A stretch of DNA of 64,000 nucleotides from Diadema setosum. Its lineage: Eukaryota > Echinodermata > Echinoidea > Diadematoida > Diadematidae. Positions 61,598-64,000 of this stretch are shown one piece after another. The position numbers and the translations under genes are program-made. The notes below the pieces were generated by a model, which was given only the letters and a program-made list of their open reading frames with translations, made no database searches and had not been told where the DNA came from. Where the stretch lies: assembly GCA_033980235.1 (NCBI GenBank), contig CM067062.1:17266301-17330300 (forward strand), written 5' to 3'. Position 1 is the stretch's first letter; every line of letters begins with the position of its first letter.

Positions 61598-62561
61598 GAT
61601 ACATAATAAATGTCAGGCTAATAAATAAGCATTATCGAAGTTTCTCTTTCGCCCTTTCTCTAAATATCTATACGTAATTTTTGGGCCTATTAAGATGATT
61701 AGTCAACTGGGGGGGGGGGGGCGAGGGGAAAAGGAGAGGAGACACACAGACAGACGGACATACAGACAAATGGAAAACTTCCATCGCGCGCGCAGATTAC
61801 TAGTACTAGTATACATCTTTCTACTATCCCCCCTCCCTACCAAATGAAGTCATCCTAGCTTATCCTTCCGATAGTACCGTGTGAGGTTCTGTACTGTGCA
61901 CACCTTCATGTTTACAATCGATCTTTCCCGACCGTCGTATAACATGGTACGTATAGTACGGATAACCACCCCCGCGCGCCGTTGGGTTGGTGACAGGGGA
62001 CAAAAATAGAATATTGCGAAGTTTGTTATGATCTCTATGCAAATGAGAAAGTGGCGGAAAAGCTCGTTGTAGACTTTGACCCATAGGAATATAAGCGCGA
62101 GATACACACGTACAGTTCCAAATGCCTTCCATCTGTGTAAAACGTTGTTAGTTCTCTTTTGCACTGCCGTTTTGGAGGGAATATCGTGACTGTACACGTG
62201 GATTTCATTTTTTCCCATTCAGCAAGCTTGAATAGCTGGCGTTATACAAAGGGCAAAATTTTGTGAGCAAATATAGAGAAGAGGGAGAGAGAGAGAGAAA
62301 AAAAACAACAACAACACACACACATAACAGGACAACTGAGCTATGAAATACTTGACAAACATGGCAGTCTGTATCGAGAATGTGCCTTGTTGTTGTTTTT
62401 TTTTTTTTCCTGTTGCGTGATTAGCATCAGGATTTGACGTGATATCAGCATGGAACAATCGACCTTTTCGTCTTTGCCAAAACTGCTAAACTCGAATTAG
62501 TATGAGCTGTTTGATACTGGCACATATCATCATTAAACTACCCGAATGGTTGAATCTCGAA

Positions 62562-62565
62562 AATA

Positions 62566-62624
<59 letters not shown>

Positions 62625-62655
62625 AATAGTAATAATAATAATGATAATAATAATA

Positions 62656-62692
<37 letters not shown>
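62562..62692. repeat. (AAT)n followed by (TA)n
   Basis: aat/gat trinucleotides to about 62658, then a TA dinucleotide run. Confidence 0.95.
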
Positions 62693-62695
<3 letters not shown>

Positions 62696-62840
62696 TTATT
62701 CATTTATTCATTCACTTATCTATATATGATTTCATAATATTGTGTATGCGTGTGTGTGCGTGTGTATGTGTCGATCTATCCACGTATTGGTATTTACAGA
62801 TTGATAAGAGAAAAACGCCTAAATGCATTTGAGGCAACAA

Positions 62841-62846
<6 letters not shown>

Positions 62847-62935
<89 letters not shown>

Positions 62936-62972
62936 GTATATATATATATATGTATGTATATATATATATGTG

Positions 62973-63069
<97 letters not shown>
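62847..63069. repeat. (TA)n with TGTA interruptions, then (GT)n
   Basis: About 180 bp of TA with scattered tgta units to 63028, followed directly by about 20 GT units to 63069. The gain of tgta units toward the junction fits stepwise TA to TG conversion. Confidence 0.97.
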
Positions 63070-63071
<2 letters not shown>

Positions 63072-63427
63072 CATTTCGTTTTACATCAGTCACGATTCAA
63101 GATTGCAAGCAAATATCACAGGAAGAAAAAAATGAGAAAGAGAAGGGATGGCAAGAGAAGTGGAGAAGTATACCTCGGTATATAAAATCCTTTGATCCTG
63201 CAATGTCGCAAATTGTGTTGTACGCCACGCGACGAACGACATCATAATTATCGCACGATTTTCACGTGTAATACATCGCGTTAAAAAAAAAAAAAAAGCT
63301 GCCTACTGCCGTTTATAGATCACTAGTTACAACTTTTCTTTAAATAGAGATAATTTTAGTAACTTAACTTCAAGAATATTTGTTGAAAGAAAGCAGTTCT
63401 TAAGCAGAGGGATGGAGGTTGAGGTGC

Positions 63428-63510
63428 CTCCCTCTACAAATGAAATTTGTAAGATCGCAGCTGTTGATCTACTTAGTATACTTACAAATTTCATTTGTAT
63501 ATAGAGGGAG
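63428..63510. repeat. Long near-perfect hairpin
   Basis: The left arm 63428-63453 starts CTCCCTCTACAAATG. The right arm 63481-63510 ends CATTTGTATATAGAGGGAG. The arms pair fully apart from one 4-nt insertion, around a 27-nt loop. Each arm also holds the small palindrome ACAAATGAAATTTGT. It may be a compact palindromic transposon. A microRNA-like precursor is possible but unsupported. Confidence 0.8.
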
Positions 63511-63872
63511 ACAAAATCGAAGAAAACTCACACCTCAGTGTATTTATTTTGCCTCCTTTTTTAAAATAAATTTTCTAGCAAGTTTTCATTGAAACATTTC
63601 AAGAAAGTTCACTTCATATTTTATTCATTTCTTGTTTTTGTAAAAGAAGGGAATCGGTTCTAAGTAATAATACCCGTTTATTTGAAGATACCTATCAGTG
63701 CCGATTGCATCCCGTGTCTGTTCTACGTCTAGATTTAGTGACCCGTAGCTTTCATGAGATATTATAAACCCTGGATATAGCCTCGATATCTTTTATTTCA
63801 CGGAGTCTTCAAAACATGCCTGCTTCGTTGATCCTCAGTACGAGGATGTAATTTCATTAGCTAGTACAATAA

Positions 63873-63888
63873 TGTTGTTGTTGTTGTT

Positions 63889-63972
<84 letters not shown>
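63873..63972. repeat. (TTG)n microsatellite, about 100 bp
   Basis: Over 30 TTG units with one attattg interruption. Confidence 0.97.
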
Positions 63973-63975
<3 letters not shown>

Positions 63976-64000
63976 TGATAGCAAGATAAATGGAGCATCG

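Larger units (their letters stand above)
60566..64000. other. Upstream repeat-rich DNA
   Basis: This stretch is dominated by microsatellites (listed separately) and a hairpin at 63428-63510. A G-tract lies at 61711-61722. I see no gene. All long open frames at 61.3-63.3 kb are AT or GT repeats read through. Confidence 0.7.

Noticed and set aside
61366..63247. Open frames of Ile-Tyr or Val-Cys repeats
   Set aside because: These are translations of AT and GT microsatellites.

Overview
The window is animal nuclear DNA. It is AT-rich, full of introns and dense in simple repeats and short inverted-repeat transposons, with no operons or ribosome binding sites. The only gene I recognise with confidence is a minus-strand YPEL gene (Yippee-like, YPEL1-4 clade). 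It is split into four coding exons over about 40 kb, and the exons join in frame into a 116-residue protein with the complete zinc motif CxxC-x52-CxxC. The one-residue-split phase at the third exon, the repeat families and the frequent acatgta- and ggcctac-like words suggest a marine invertebrate deuterostome, most likely an echinoderm. That placement is inference and the species is not identified.

Layout, left to right. 1-2690 is downstream DNA with a cluster of CATGTG E-boxes. 2690-4272 is the probable YPEL 3' UTR, with a minus-strand AATAAA and a GU-rich tract. 4273-4368 is the last coding exon. The introns that follow are about 10.0, 13.2 and 16.6 kb long and separate exons at 14327-14435, 27684-27727 and 44315-44416. 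The ATG exon probably continues as GC-rich 5' UTR to an acceptor at 45068. A further intron of about 14 kb would link it to a promoter-like region at 59.44-59.50 kb (ETS, NRF1 and YY1 motifs) with a strong donor at 59061. 60.1-64 kb is upstream DNA, with one more strong minus-strand donor at 60139 and long AT, GT and TTG microsatellites.

The introns hold the other structured content. Two diverged members of one large non-autonomous transposon family lie in opposite orientation (8730-11098 and 24197-26272). Each has a terminal hairpin, inverted repeats, a second hairpin made from the inverted repeat, and tandem core repeats, and the hairpins differ between copies by paired (compensatory) changes. 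One copy carries tRNA-Leu-like sequence in its core repeat. Smaller elements include a 261-bp MITE with 48-bp ends, a G/C-tract-bounded MITE, a MITE interrupted by a TTAA-flanked insertion, and a foldback element interrupted by a 1190-bp solo LTR. In the last two cases, removing the insert restores the host element, so the order of insertion can be read.

The strongest candidate for something poorly described is the paired-hairpin transposon family. Its architecture resembles the Helentron/HINE type of rolling-circle non-autonomous elements, but no transposase or Rep/helicase is encoded here, so the class remains a hypothesis.
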